DNA of 64,000 bases, taken from Geminicoccaceae bacterium (lineage in GTDB: Bacteria; Pseudomonadota; Alphaproteobacteria; Geminicoccales; Geminicoccaceae). The translations under genes were made by a program, and so were the position numbers. Under the pieces are notes generated by a model that saw only the letters and a program-made list of their open reading frames with translations, was not told the origin of the DNA and searched no databases. Position 1 is the stretch's first letter. The number at the start of each line of letters is the position of its first letter. The stretch is taken from contig JANQPX010000030.1 of the NCBI GenBank assembly GCA_028285265.1, positions 62,001-126,000 of the forward strand, written 5' to 3'. This document shows, piece after piece, positions 54,806-63,999 of this stretch.

Positions 54806-56620
54806 CTACCGGCGCTTGAACAGCCGTTCGATATCCGCTTCGGAAAGTGCGACATATGTCGGTCGTCCGTGATTGCATTGGCCGCTATTTGGCGTCGCTT
54901 CCATCTCTCGCAACAATGCATTCATCTCGGTCATGGATAATCTGCGGCCTGCTCGAACACTGCCATGACAGGCCATCGTCGCGGCGACCCGTTCCAACGC
55001 ACTTTCAAGGCTTCGTGCTTTATCGATCTCGACCAAGTCCTCAGCAAGGTCGCGCACGAGACGCTTGATGTCCGCGTCTTTCAGCATTGCTGGCATCTCG
55101 CGCACGACTACGGCTCCCTGTCCGAACGTTTCGAGCACCAAGCCAAGCCGTTCAAGTTCAGGCAGGCGGGCTTCTAGACGCTCAATCAAGTCGTCCTCAA
55201 GCTCTACCACTTCCGGCAACAACAAACCCTGGCGGGGGACCCCTTGCTCGGCGAGCGCCATTTTGAGGCGCTCATAGACCAAGCGCTCATGGGCCGCATG
55301 CTGATCAACCAAAAGCATGCCATTATGGCTCTGCGCGACGATATAGGCATCAAAGAGCTGAGCACGGGCCGCACCCAAGGGGTGATCCCTGATGAAGGGC
55401 GCGATATCGCCGACAAGGCTATCGTCGCGCGCAGCCGGTGGTCCGACATCGAGGGTTGTTGGGCGGCTGTCGTCAAGCGGGGCTTGAAACGCTCGTGCTT
55501 CTTCGCCGATGCCGGGCGAGATCTGGCGCTCAATCTGCGAACGATGGGTCAATGGTGTGGGCGCTTGGCTCCCTGCCGACAACACACCGAGTGCAGCGGT
55601 ACCGAGCGAGGACGTCGTACGACAACCAGCTTCGGCAAGGCGTTGCTTAATGCCGCCAATGATGAGACCGCGCACAACACCTGGTTCGCGAAAACGCACT
55701 TCAGCTTTTGCGGGGTGAACGTTCACATCGACCCGTTCGGGCGCAAGGTCGAGAAAAAGAGCAGCCATGGGCTGACGGCCGGCAAAGAGGAGATCGCCGT
55801 AGGCCGCGCGAAGGGCCGACTTCAAGAGTTTGTCCTGGACTGGCCGGCGGTTAACGAAAAGGTGCTGAAAGCGACCGTTGGGGCGACTTTCGGTCGGCAA
55901 CCCGATCATGCCTGTCAAGCCGATGCCGTCCCGCTCAGTATCCATGGCAAGAGCGTTCTGGAAGAACGCCTTCCCCATGATTTGGCCGATACGAGCCTTG
56001 AACGTTTGAAACAGTTCGCCGCTGCTAACCCCCAGATTGAGCACCTGGCGGCTATCAAGATGAAGCGTGAACGCAACATCTGGGGAGGTCATGGCTAATC
56101 GTTCGACCACCTCTTTGGCCGCTTGGCCCTCACTTCGCTCGGTCCTCAGGAATTTGAGACGGGCGGGGGTGGCGAAGAACAGATCACGGATTTCGATCCT
56201 GGTGCCGCGCTGGCCGGCTGCAGGCGATGGTCCGGTGACCGCCCCTGCTTCAGCTGTAATCTGAAACGCGGTCTCTTGATCTTTCGGGCGACTGGTAAGG
56301 GTCATACGGCTCACGCCCGAGAGGGCCGCGAGCGCTTCGCCGCGAAAGCCGAGGCTGTCGATGTGCACGAGGTCGTCGTCGTCGAGCTTCGAGGTCGCAT
56401 GGCGCTCGATTGCAAGTTCCAGCTCATCGGGAGTCATGCCAATACCATCGTCGCTAACGGCGATGAGGCCCTTCCCGCCCGCCTCGAGCTCGATCACGAT
56501 TCGTTTCGCGCCGGCGTCGATCGCGTTTTCAACAAGCTCCTTGACCGCTGACGCCGGTCGCTCCACCACTTCGCCGGCGGCAATGCGATTGACGATATGG
56601 GTGGGAAGACGACGAATCAT
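54806..56620 (-). CDS. mutL: DNA mismatch repair protein MutL
   Basis: This 604-aa GHKL ATPase and latent nickase couples MutS mismatch recognition to strand cleavage. The N-terminal motifs are IAAGEVVERPASAVKELVENAIDAGA, DDGIGM, GFRGEALAALSGV, and TRIEIRDLFFATPARLKFL. The C-terminal endonuclease motif DQHAAHERLVYE is present, so it is probably self-cleaving with no MutH. A gap of 159 bp separates it from the upstream M16-like gene. Confidence 0.96.
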   Translation of the reverse strand: MIRRLPTHIVNRIAAGEVVERPASAVKELVENAIDAGAKRIVIELEAGGKGLIAVSDDGIGMTPDELELAIERHATSKLDDDDLVHIDSLGFRGEALAALSGVSRMTLTSRPKDQETAFQITAEAGAVTGPSPAAGQRGTRIEIRDLFFATPARLKFLRTERSEGQAAKEVVERLAMTSPDVAFTLHLDSRQVLNLGVSSGELFQTFKARIGQIMGKAFFQNALAMDTERDGIGLTGMIGLPTESRPNGRFQHLFVNRRPVQDKLLKSALRAAYGDLLFAGRQPMAALFLDLAPERVDVNVHPAKAEVRFREPGVVRGLIIGGIKQRLAEAGCRTTSSLGTAALGVLSAGSQAPTPLTHRSQIERQISPGIGEEARAFQAPLDDSRPTTLDVGPPAARDDSLVGDIAPFIRDHPLGAARAQLFDAYIVAQSHNGMLLVDQHAAHERLVYERLKMALAEQGVPRQGLLLPEVVELEDDLIERLEARLPELERLGLVLETFGQGAVVVREMPAMLKDADIKRLVRDLAEDLVEIDKARSLESALERVAATMACHGSVRAGRRLSMTEMNALLREMEATPNSGQCNHGRPTYVALSEADIERLFKRR

Positions 56621-56779
56621 CGATCAGATGCGAGGCAGCGCAATGCGGTGACTGTCAATGCCGCTCGACGGAGACCATGATCGCAGCGCGCTTTCATGCG
56701 CGGTCATTCCCAATGAGCACGAACCGGCGGGTCGCCCGTGGAAAAGACCATGTGAGTCCCCTTAAAGGGGCGCTGTCGG

Positions 56780-58108
56780 TCATCCCTCGAGATCTGGCGG
56801 GTCGCCGACGACGACTGTAAGCAAGCCATCTGGATCATAGAGCCTTGCAGCGACGCGCCGCAGATCCTCTAAGGTGACCGCCTCGATGAAGCCGTTTCTA
56901 TTCTCAAGATAGTCGGTGCCGAGATTATGGACTTGCATACTCACCAAGAGAGCGGCAATGCGATCATTGCTGGTGAGTCGTAGCGGAAAGGATCCCGTCA
57001 AATAGGTCTTCGCGTCGGCCAATTCTTGCTCACTGACGTCACCTTCCGCCATGCGCCGGATCTCGGACTGAACAAGACCAAGCGCTTCGCTCACTGTCGC
57101 ATTGCTGGTGCCGAGCCCTCCCATCCAGATCGGCGCTTGCTCCGTCGGGTAGAGATAGCTGTAGACGGAATACGCGAGGCCGCGGGCTTCGCGGATTTCC
57201 TTGGTGAGACGTGAGGAAAAGCCGCCGCCACCGAGAATATGGTTGGTAACATAGGCGGCATAATAGTCGGGATCGTCTCGCGTGAGGCCTTTTTGTCCAA
57301 AGAGCACTTTGCTCTGGGGAACATCCTGGCGAACCACCGAAATACCGGTATCTCGGGGTGATGTTGGGTTGGCTGGCAACGGCGTTGCCGTGTTGGGAAG
57401 CTCGCCGAAGGCTTGATCGAGTAAGGGGCCAAGTTCCTCGCCGGTGATATCGCCAGCGACGCCGATGAGGAGATTATCCTTCGCAAACCGGGTTTCCACG
57501 AAGGTTCTCAGATCCTCTGTTGTTATCGACTCGACGGTGTCAATCGTACCGTCAACGGGGCGCGCATACACGTGATTGCCAAAGGCACGCTCGAACCAGT
57601 TCCGAGAGGCTAACCGATCGGGATCGTCGAGACGGCGACGAAGGCCGGCTTGCACTTGGCTTTTCATGCGCGCGATCGGTGCATCATCAAAGCGAGGTTT
57701 GTTCAATGCGAGGCGAAGAAGCTCGAATGCACGATCCCTATTCTCAGTAAGTGTCTTCAGATCACCCGCAAAACTGTCACGACCTGTGCTGAACGACAGC
57801 TGGATTGCGAGATCCTCGAGTTCGGTTTGAAACGCCTGGCTGTCGAGATCGCCAGCCCCTTCATCCAACAGAACCGAGACCAAATTCGCGACCCCTTCGC
57901 GTCCTTCCGGATCGCCTATTGCGCCGCCGGCAAAGCGAAATGAGAGTGACATGAAAGGAATCGATGGTTCGCTGATGAGATATGCCTTAATGCCGCCAGC
58001 ACTCACCACCTCCTCGACTTTCGTCATTGCTCCGGCCTTCGATGCCGAAAGGGTAAGTGCCGTCACGAGAGCGAGACCGAGACAAAAGGGGCCAAATCGA
58101 TGGAACAT
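56780..58108 (-). CDS. M16-family peptidase-like protein lacking the zinc motif
   Basis: This 442-aa secreted member of the pitrilysin family has the signal region CLGLALVTALTLSASKAGA. In place of the zinc ligand HxxEH it has VSVLLDEGAGDLDSQ, so it should be non-catalytic. The second-half motif SSRLTKEIREARGLAYSVYS, which contributes the substrate-binding Arg and Tyr, is intact. It probably pairs with the active M16 gene just upstream, as in other two-subunit M16 enzymes. The ATG at 58108 is chosen because the frame upstream overlaps the preceding gene and lacks domain character. Confidence 0.85.
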   Translation of the reverse strand: MFHRFGPFCLGLALVTALTLSASKAGAMTKVEEVVSAGGIKAYLISEPSIPFMSLSFRFAGGAIGDPEGREGVANLVSVLLDEGAGDLDSQAFQTELEDLAIQLSFSTGRDSFAGDLKTLTENRDRAFELLRLALNKPRFDDAPIARMKSQVQAGLRRRLDDPDRLASRNWFERAFGNHVYARPVDGTIDTVESITTEDLRTFVETRFAKDNLLIGVAGDITGEELGPLLDQAFGELPNTATPLPANPTSPRDTGISVVRQDVPQSKVLFGQKGLTRDDPDYYAAYVTNHILGGGGFSSRLTKEIREARGLAYSVYSYLYPTEQAPIWMGGLGTSNATVSEALGLVQSEIRRMAEGDVSEQELADAKTYLTGSFPLRLTSNDRIAALLVSMQVHNLGTDYLENRNGFIEAVTLEDLRRVAARLYDPDGLLTVVVGDPPDLEG

Positions 58109-58175
58109 GACATGCAGTCTCTCGAAGATGAAGCGGGTGGGGAATGCAGAGCCGCGCACAAGGCGTTGATCAACC

Positions 58176-59600
58176 CTATCGGACCGCGTCGGCGCGTTCG
58201 TGCGAAGCGTTTGGCACGGAGGCTTCGGCTGGCAGGAGCTGGCCGGTAACCGAGCGTTCTGCGGCGAACACATAGGCGGCAGCTGCCGCGACGTCGTCAG
58301 CGGTGACTGCAGCAATACGCTCAGGCCATGCTTCAACGTCATCGACCGTGCGCCCAGTGGTCAGCGCGATGCCGAAAGAGCGTACGGCGCCGCTGATCGA
58401 ATCCTGGGCATACACCGCCTCGGCGACCAGCCGCTTGGATGCCCGGGCAACGTCGTCTTCGGTGATTGGCTCGTCGATGAGACGTTGGAGCTCGGCGTCT
58501 ATGGCGGCTTCAAGTTCCGCCATCTCGATCCCAGGCGCTGGGCTCGCGTAAAGGCGGAAGGTGGCGAGGTCAAGCGCTGAACCTCGATAGAAGGATCCGG
58601 CCGATGTCGCGATCTTTTGTTCAATGACTAATGATTTATAGAGCCGGGATGTACTGCCGCCGCCGAGAACATCCGACAAAATGACCAGCGGATAGGCATG
58701 TTCATTGGCGCCCGCGCCGAAGCTCGGCGCCAAGTAAGATCGGGTCCAGGACGGTTGGCGTACCCGCGGGTCATGGAGCGTCACCCTACGGGCTGCCGAC
58801 TGAGGCGGTTCCTGAACACGAAGGCGTTCCGGGATCTCTCTTGCTGGAATGACACCGTAGTACTTTTCTGCCAGCGGCCTAAGCTCTTCAGCATCAATAT
58901 CACCGGCAACGAGGAGGATCGCGTTATTGGGTGCATACCATGTCTTGTAGAAGTCGAGGCTGTCCTCTCGTGTGTACGCTTCGATCTCGTGACGCCAACC
59001 GATGATCGGTGTGCCATAGGGATGATGCAAGAATTGGGCAGCATTGATCTGCTCGGCGAGCCGCGCGCTAGGATTATTATCCACGCGCATGGAGCGCTCT
59101 TCCAAGACAACGTCTCGCTCCCGTAAGACCTCGTCCTCGGCAAGGACGAGATTGGTCATGCGATCAGCCTCCATTTTCATCACAAGCTCAAGGCGATCGC
59201 GTGCGATTGTCTGGAAATAGCCGGTGTAGTCCGGGCCGGTAAAGGCGTTGTCGTTGCCACCGTTTCGCGCGACTTCCTTCGAGAACTCGCCTGATTCAAG
59301 CTCTTCGGTGGCCTTGAACATGAGATGCTCATGAAAGTGTGGTAGGCCCGATTTCCCTGGTGGGCTGTCGCTTGAGCCGACGCGATACCAGACATGGTGT
59401 GTGACGACGGGGGCCCGTCGATTGGTGACCACCACCACCTGCATGCCATTGTCGAGGGTGAAGGTTTCGGGATTGAACACGGCTGCCTTACTCCCCGGGC
59501 TAGCTCCGGCAACCAAGATGGCCAAGAGCAGAAGGTTGGCGGCAAAGCGCCTGATTGAGCATGTGATCAAACGGCTACTCCGCGTTTTCCGTATCGGCAT
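58176..59600 (-). CDS. M16-family zinc metallopeptidase, secreted
   Basis: This 474-aa protein has the inverse zinc motif HFHEH in GLPHFHEHLMFK and the third ligand Glu in DVVLEERSMR downstream. A signal peptide spans ~residues 18-39 (FAANLLLLAILVAGASP). It lies directly upstream of the zinc-less homologue, so the pair probably forms one periplasmic enzyme. The start is uncertain: ATG 59600 overlaps the upstream gene by 26 bp. A TTG at 59570 has GGAG about eight bases before it and lies just after that gene's stop. Confidence 0.9.
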   Translation of the reverse strand: MPIRKTRSSRLITCSIRRFAANLLLLAILVAGASPGSKAAVFNPETFTLDNGMQVVVVTNRRAPVVTHHVWYRVGSSDSPPGKSGLPHFHEHLMFKATEELESGEFSKEVARNGGNDNAFTGPDYTGYFQTIARDRLELVMKMEADRMTNLVLAEDEVLRERDVVLEERSMRVDNNPSARLAEQINAAQFLHHPYGTPIIGWRHEIEAYTREDSLDFYKTWYAPNNAILLVAGDIDAEELRPLAEKYYGVIPAREIPERLRVQEPPQSAARRVTLHDPRVRQPSWTRSYLAPSFGAGANEHAYPLVILSDVLGGGSTSRLYKSLVIEQKIATSAGSFYRGSALDLATFRLYASPAPGIEMAELEAAIDAELQRLIDEPITEDDVARASKRLVAEAVYAQDSISGAVRSFGIALTTGRTVDDVEAWPERIAAVTADDVAAAAAYVFAAERSVTGQLLPAEASVPNASHERADAVR

Positions 59601-60132
59601 CAGCCGTGGTGTCGATCACGGTCTGAGAGCGACTGACAACCTCAATGGGTTTAGAATCAACTCCGTCGCCATCCGCGCCGTCGCCAGTGCCCGCCTCCTG
59701 GTCCTTCGGATTCCAGGCAAGGAGGCGGCGAAGCAGAGCACCGTCGACTCGGTTTTCAGCACGCGTTTCAGCGAGTTTATCGAGATCAAGCTCAGTCCGA
59801 TCGCTTCGGCTGATCAGTAAGTTTTGCCCATCGCTGGTCGGCTGCTGGTTTTCGCCAGATCCGGCAGTCGTGCCGAGAAGCGTCTGGCGAGCTGCATTGC
59901 TGGCATCTCTTGCCTGGGAAGCATCATCCCCTGACCGAGGGGGGCGAAGATTGAAATCCGGTGGCACCGTCAATGGGGGGCGTTTGATCACTGCCATTTC
60001 GTCGGGGCCTGATAATTCGTAGCCTAGAGCCTCACCGACGGTCTCTCCACCACCGCATGCGCTCAACAGGGGGCTGATCGCGACCCCGACAACGGCCAAT
60101 GTTCTCCATTTCGACTTCAATGCGCCAAACAA
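59575..60132 (-). CDS. DUF3035-type lipoprotein
   Basis: This is a predicted lipoprotein with lipobox ISPLLSAC. The downstream segment SGPDEMAVIKRPPLTVPPDFNLRPP is typical of the alphaproteobacterial DUF3035 family. The C-terminal part is low-complexity and acidic. The start is probably TTG at 60132, with GGGAG upstream, giving 185 aa; longer ATG frames overlap lspA. Its function is unknown. Linkage to lspA and ileS is common in alphaproteobacteria, and it is itself a client for LspA. Confidence 0.8.
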   Translation of the reverse strand: MFGALKSKWRTLAVVGVAISPLLSACGGGETVGEALGYELSGPDEMAVIKRPPLTVPPDFNLRPPRSGDDASQARDASNAARQTLLGTTAGSGENQQPTSDGQNLLISRSDRTELDLDKLAETRAENRVDGALLRRLLAWNPKDQEAGTGDGADGDGVDSKPIEVVSRSQTVIDTTADADTENAE

Positions 60133-60166
60133 CCCAGCTCTCCCAATTTCGCATTCTATAGACGGC

Positions 60167-60646
60167 CTATGTAGTCTGCCGCTCAGGCGACAGCAAGCCA
60201 TCCAGGAGAAGCAGGCCGGCACCAATGCAAATGGCGGCGTCGGCAACATTAAATGCCGGCCAGTGGTAACCCGCTATATGGAAGTCCAAAAAGTCGACGA
60301 CCGCCCCAAAACGAAATCGGTCAATCACATTGCCGAGAGCGCCGCCAATCACCAGGCCCAGCGCGGACACCACGAGCCGGTTTTCGGCTTGCCGAAGCCA
60401 ATAGAGGAGGCCGAGAACGACGGCGATCGCCAAACCTGACAAAATCCAGGGACCGTAAGCGCCAGCATTGTTAAACATGCCAAAACTGACGCCGCGGTTC
60501 CAAACCAAGACAAGGTTAAAGAACGATGTCACCGTGATGGGATGCTCGCCCAGATTGAGGCCAATCAACGCGATCCATTTGGTGATTTGATCGAGGGCGA
60601 TCACTAAGATCGCGATCAGGAGCCCGTTTCTGAGCGATGCCGTCAT
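60167..60646 (-). CDS. lspA: Lipoprotein signal peptidase (SPase II)
   Basis: This 159-aa inner-membrane aspartyl protease cleaves signal peptides of prolipoproteins. The catalytic aspartates are in GNVIDRFRFGAV and VVDFLDFHIAGYHWP. Four hydrophobic segments are visible, starting LLIAILVIALDQITKWIA. It lies three bases after ileS and 34 bp before a lipoprotein gene. Confidence 0.95.
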   Translation of the reverse strand: MTASLRNGLLIAILVIALDQITKWIALIGLNLGEHPITVTSFFNLVLVWNRGVSFGMFNNAGAYGPWILSGLAIAVVLGLLYWLRQAENRLVVSALGLVIGGALGNVIDRFRFGAVVDFLDFHIAGYHWPAFNVADAAICIGAGLLLLDGLLSPERQTT

Positions 60647-60649
60647 TGA

Positions 60650-63472
60650 TCAAGCAGCTTTCCGTGTCGCGACCGCGTCGGCGCAACGGGCGCAGATCCC
60701 ATCCGCTGCAAGCTCCGCGAACACCTGCCAACATCGCTGGCATTTCTTGCCAGATGCCATCGCCGGAACGACGCCGATCCCGGCTGTATCATCAAGGATG
60801 AAGGCGTTGGCGGGAGGCTCACCGACGATCACTTCGAGCCCACTTGTGATGCAGAGCTCGGCACCATCAAGGTCGGCAAGTAGCTTGGCTTCCGCGTCAC
60901 TTACATAGACTTTGGGGGCTGCTTCAAGCGACGAACCAATGCGCTTTTCACGACGTTCAACTTCGAGAGCACCGGTGATCACTCGTCGTACACGGCGAAT
61001 TTTTTCCCACTTGGTGCCAAGTTCAGAATCACGCCATTCCGAGGGTACATCGGGGAACACGCGCAGATGGACGCTCCCCTCCTCGTCGGGAAAACGAGTC
61101 TGCCAAGCTTCTTCGGTTGTGAAGACCAGCACTGGCGCCAACCAGGCCGTCAGGCAGGAGAAAAGCTGATCCAATACGGTTCTTGCGGCCCGCCGCCGAA
61201 TGCTGTCTGCCCGATCGCAATAGAGCGAGTCCTTCCTGATATCGAAGTAGAAGGCAGAGAGGTCCATGGCACAGAAGTGATGGATGGTCGAGTAAAGGCG
61301 CTGGAAGTCGAAGTCCTCATTAGCGCGACGCACCGTTTCGTCGACTTCAGTCAGCCGATGTAGCACCCATCGCTCGAGTTCGGGCATATCAGCGACGGCA
61401 AGCCGTTCCGTTTCCTGGAAATCAGCCAGATTACCAAGAAGATAGCGAAGCGTGTTGCGGAGACGCCGGTAAGCGTCGGCTTGGCCCTTCAAGATCTCCT
61501 GGCCGATACGCACGTCTTCCGAATAGTCAGCACTGACCACCCAAAGGCGCAAAATGTCAGCGCCCTGGGTCTTCATCAGATCCATCGGCGAGATAACATT
61601 GCCGACCGACTTCGACATTTTTCGGCCATTTTCGTCGACGACGAACCCATGTGTAAGGACGGCGTCATAGGGCGCGCGCCCGCGTGTGCCGCAGCTCTCG
61701 AGAAGGGACGAATGGAACCAACCGCGATGCTGGTCCGAACCTTCCAGATAGAGGGATGCAGGCCATTGAAGATCGTCCCGCTGCTCGAGCACGGTGGCAT
61801 GAGTCGAGCCTGAGTCAAACCAGACATCGAGGATGTCCGTGACCTGTTCATAGTCCGCGGGGTTGCGATCGGGTCCCAAAAACTGGCCTGGATCATTCGT
61901 GAACCAGGCATCGGCGCCGTCCTGTTCGAACGCGGAGGCGATCCGCTCATTGACGTCATCGTCCTGAAGCAACGCGCCACTCTTTTTCTCAACAAACACA
62001 GCGATCGGAACACCCCAGGCACGTTGGCGCGAGACGCACCAATCTGGCCGGTGCTCGATCATGCTTCGGATCCGATTTTCTCCCACTGTTGGGACCCAGC
62101 GTGTGTCGCTGATTGCCTGAAGGGCTTTGGCGCGAAGCTCGCCATCACCATCCATCGGGATGAACCATTGCGGTGCGGCACGAAAGATCAGCGGAGCCTT
62201 GGAGCGCCAGGAATGCGGGTAACTATGTACCAGCTTGCCCTTGGCGAGCAGGGCCTTGTTAGCCATCAGCTTTTCGATGACAGGTTCTGCCGCTTTGAAG
62301 ACGTGAACGCCTTCAAATAGCGGTACATGATGGGTGTAGAGTCCATCTTCAGCGACCGTATCCGGGACTTCAAGGCCATAATGCTGACCAAGCTCGAAGT
62401 CATCCGCCCCATGTGAAGGCGCAATATGAACGAGACCAACGCCCTGTTCCGTGGTGACGAAATCTGCCGGCAGCAAGGGTACGGTAAACTCGTAGCCGCC
62501 AAGACCGTGGAACGGGTGACGTGCAAACATGCCGTCAAGACTCGAGCCCTTGAAACTGGCCAAGACTTTGTGGCCGGAAATCCCAACGTCGTTCGTGACC
62601 GAATCGAGCAGTGCCGTAGCGAGCACCAGCTTTTCGCCGACGACGGCGTGGGAGCCATCGGTGACCGCAGCAACCTCAATCACGACATAGTCGATATCGG
62701 CACCATAGGCGACTGCACGGTTCGCCGGCATTGTCCAAGGTGTCGTTGTCCAAATGAGGACGCTGGCACCCTGAAGTTCAGGTGTCGACGCATTCGTCAA
62801 CGGGAAGCGAACGATGATGGTGGTCGAGGTGTGGTCGTGATACTCAACCTCGGCTTCAGCAAGTGCCGTCTTCTCCACGACGGACCACATCACCGACTTC
62901 CGGCCTCGATACAGCTGATCTGACATGGCGAATTTGGCGAGCTCGCGGAAGATGCCTGCCTCTGCCTTATGATTCATTGTGGTGTAGGGATTGTCCCAAT
63001 CACCGAGGCAGCCAAGCCGCTTGAACTCGTCTCGCTGGACATTCAGCCAGTGCTCGGCGAACTCGCGGCATTCTTTACGAAACTCATCGACCGGAACAGC
63101 ATCCTTATCCTTCCCGGCCTTGCGGTACTTTTGTTCGATCTGCCATTCGATTGGCAGACCATGGCAATCCCAGCCCGGAACGTAGTTGGCATCTTTGCCA
63201 AGCATCTGCTGATTGCGGTTGATGACATCTTTCAAGATCTTGTTCAGAGCCGTGCCCATGTGCAGATGGCCGTTCGCGTAAGGGGGACCATCATGCAAAA
63301 TGAACTTCTCTTTGCCCTTCGACGCGTCGCGTTGGCGACGATAGAGGTCGAGCCTTTCCCAACGCGCCAACGTTTCCGGTTCGCGTGCCGGGAGGTTAGC
63401 GCGCATTGAGAAGGGGGTTTTGGGTAGGAAGACGGTGTCGCGATAGTCTTTCTTGTTCGGATCGGCGGTCAT
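60650..63472 (-). CDS. ileS: Isoleucyl-tRNA synthetase
   Basis: This 940-aa class I aminoacyl-tRNA synthetase charges tRNA-Ile and edits valine. The HIGH motif is GHLHMG in PPYANGHLHMGTALNK. The editing domain contains TTPWTMPANRAVAYG. The KMSKS motif is GRKMSKSVGNVISP. The C-terminal zinc finger is KCQRCWQVFAELAADGICARC, the short-C-terminus bacterial form. It begins the lspA-DUF3035-M16-M16-mutL string. The ribosome binding site is weak. Confidence 0.97.
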   Translation of the reverse strand: MTADPNKKDYRDTVFLPKTPFSMRANLPAREPETLARWERLDLYRRQRDASKGKEKFILHDGPPYANGHLHMGTALNKILKDVINRNQQMLGKDANYVPGWDCHGLPIEWQIEQKYRKAGKDKDAVPVDEFRKECREFAEHWLNVQRDEFKRLGCLGDWDNPYTTMNHKAEAGIFRELAKFAMSDQLYRGRKSVMWSVVEKTALAEAEVEYHDHTSTTIIVRFPLTNASTPELQGASVLIWTTTPWTMPANRAVAYGADIDYVVIEVAAVTDGSHAVVGEKLVLATALLDSVTNDVGISGHKVLASFKGSSLDGMFARHPFHGLGGYEFTVPLLPADFVTTEQGVGLVHIAPSHGADDFELGQHYGLEVPDTVAEDGLYTHHVPLFEGVHVFKAAEPVIEKLMANKALLAKGKLVHSYPHSWRSKAPLIFRAAPQWFIPMDGDGELRAKALQAISDTRWVPTVGENRIRSMIEHRPDWCVSRQRAWGVPIAVFVEKKSGALLQDDDVNERIASAFEQDGADAWFTNDPGQFLGPDRNPADYEQVTDILDVWFDSGSTHATVLEQRDDLQWPASLYLEGSDQHRGWFHSSLLESCGTRGRAPYDAVLTHGFVVDENGRKMSKSVGNVISPMDLMKTQGADILRLWVVSADYSEDVRIGQEILKGQADAYRRLRNTLRYLLGNLADFQETERLAVADMPELERWVLHRLTEVDETVRRANEDFDFQRLYSTIHHFCAMDLSAFYFDIRKDSLYCDRADSIRRRAARTVLDQLFSCLTAWLAPVLVFTTEEAWQTRFPDEEGSVHLRVFPDVPSEWRDSELGTKWEKIRRVRRVITGALEVERREKRIGSSLEAAPKVYVSDAEAKLLADLDGAELCITSGLEVIVGEPPANAFILDDTAGIGVVPAMASGKKCQRCWQVFAELAADGICARCADAVATRKAA

Positions 63473-63499
63473 CAGATCAGCTCGTTAATGTCGGCAGAG

Positions 63500-63516
63500 G
63501 GCGGCAGGAAGCCGCC
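63500..63516 (-). promoter_or_regulatory. G/C-rich hairpin in the ileS leader
   Basis: A GGCGGC/GCCGCC stem with a 5-nt loop lies ~28 bases before the ileS ATG. It may affect ileS translation. It is not a T-box, which requires a much longer leader with conserved elements that are not seen. Confidence 0.4.
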
Positions 63517-63589
63517 GTCAGACTTGTTTACGCAAAATTCTGAAAAAGTCACGGGGGAGGTGCTGCCGGGGCGGCGTCTGTTCAGGACC

Positions 63590-63623
63590 TAAAAATCGAC
63601 TTGCCCGGGCGAAGTCCCGGGCA
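63590..63623 (-). terminator. Intrinsic-like terminator downstream of ribF
   Basis: On the minus strand TGCCCGGG and CCCGGGCA arms (63602-63609 and 63616-63623) form an 8-bp stem with a 6-nt loop. It is followed, after a few bases, by a run of five T's (63591-63595). It lies ~80 bases after the ribF stop, so ileS probably has its own promoter or reads through. Confidence 0.65.
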
Positions 63624-63699
63624 GCAAACCTCCAGGCGATCAGGTAAACCAACGTTTTTTTGGCATGGCAAGATCATGGTCGATCCGCTCTCGTCGGGG

Positions 63700-63999
63700 T
63701 CAGACCTTTAAGTAGGCATCTGGGGCCGTCTTCGCCAGGGCCTCCTTGGCATCTTCGCAGTCTTTCGCCATTTGAGCTTTCAAGACCTCAATATCGGCAA
63801 AGGCTTTTTCACCCCGAAGCCATGCCACGAACTGACAGCAAAGACGCTTGCCGTAGAGATCGACCTTCCGGTCCATCAGGTAGACCTCGAGGAGGTGGCC
63901 TTGCTGATCGCTGAATGTTGGACGATAGCCAATATTGGCAGCCCCATCGGCGACAATCGTCTCATCGCCCTCGGTCCAGCTCGCGCGGACAGCATAGAC
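63700..63999 (-). CDS. ribF: Riboflavin kinase/FAD synthetase RibF, C-terminal part, cut by window edge
   Basis: The last 99 residues of a minus-strand gene run from the window end to a TGA at 63700-63702. The translation begins VYAVRASW, then has AANIGYRPTF, LLEVYLMDRKVDLYGKRL and FVAWLRGEKAFADIEVLKA. These match the C-terminal riboflavin kinase domain of bifunctional RibF, which makes FMN and FAD from riboflavin. The N-terminal adenylyltransferase domain lies outside the window. ribF-ileS-lspA is a common gene order. Confidence 0.92.
   Translation of the reverse strand, partial: VYAVRASWTEGDETIVADGAANIGYRPTFSDQQGHLLEVYLMDRKVDLYGKRLCCQFVAWLRGEKAFADIEVLKAQMAKDCEDAKEALAKTAPDAYLKV

Noticed and set aside
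63473..63699. T-box riboswitch for ileS
   Set aside because: The gap is too short and T-box elements are not expected in alphaproteobacteria; no specifier loop or T-box sequence was found.
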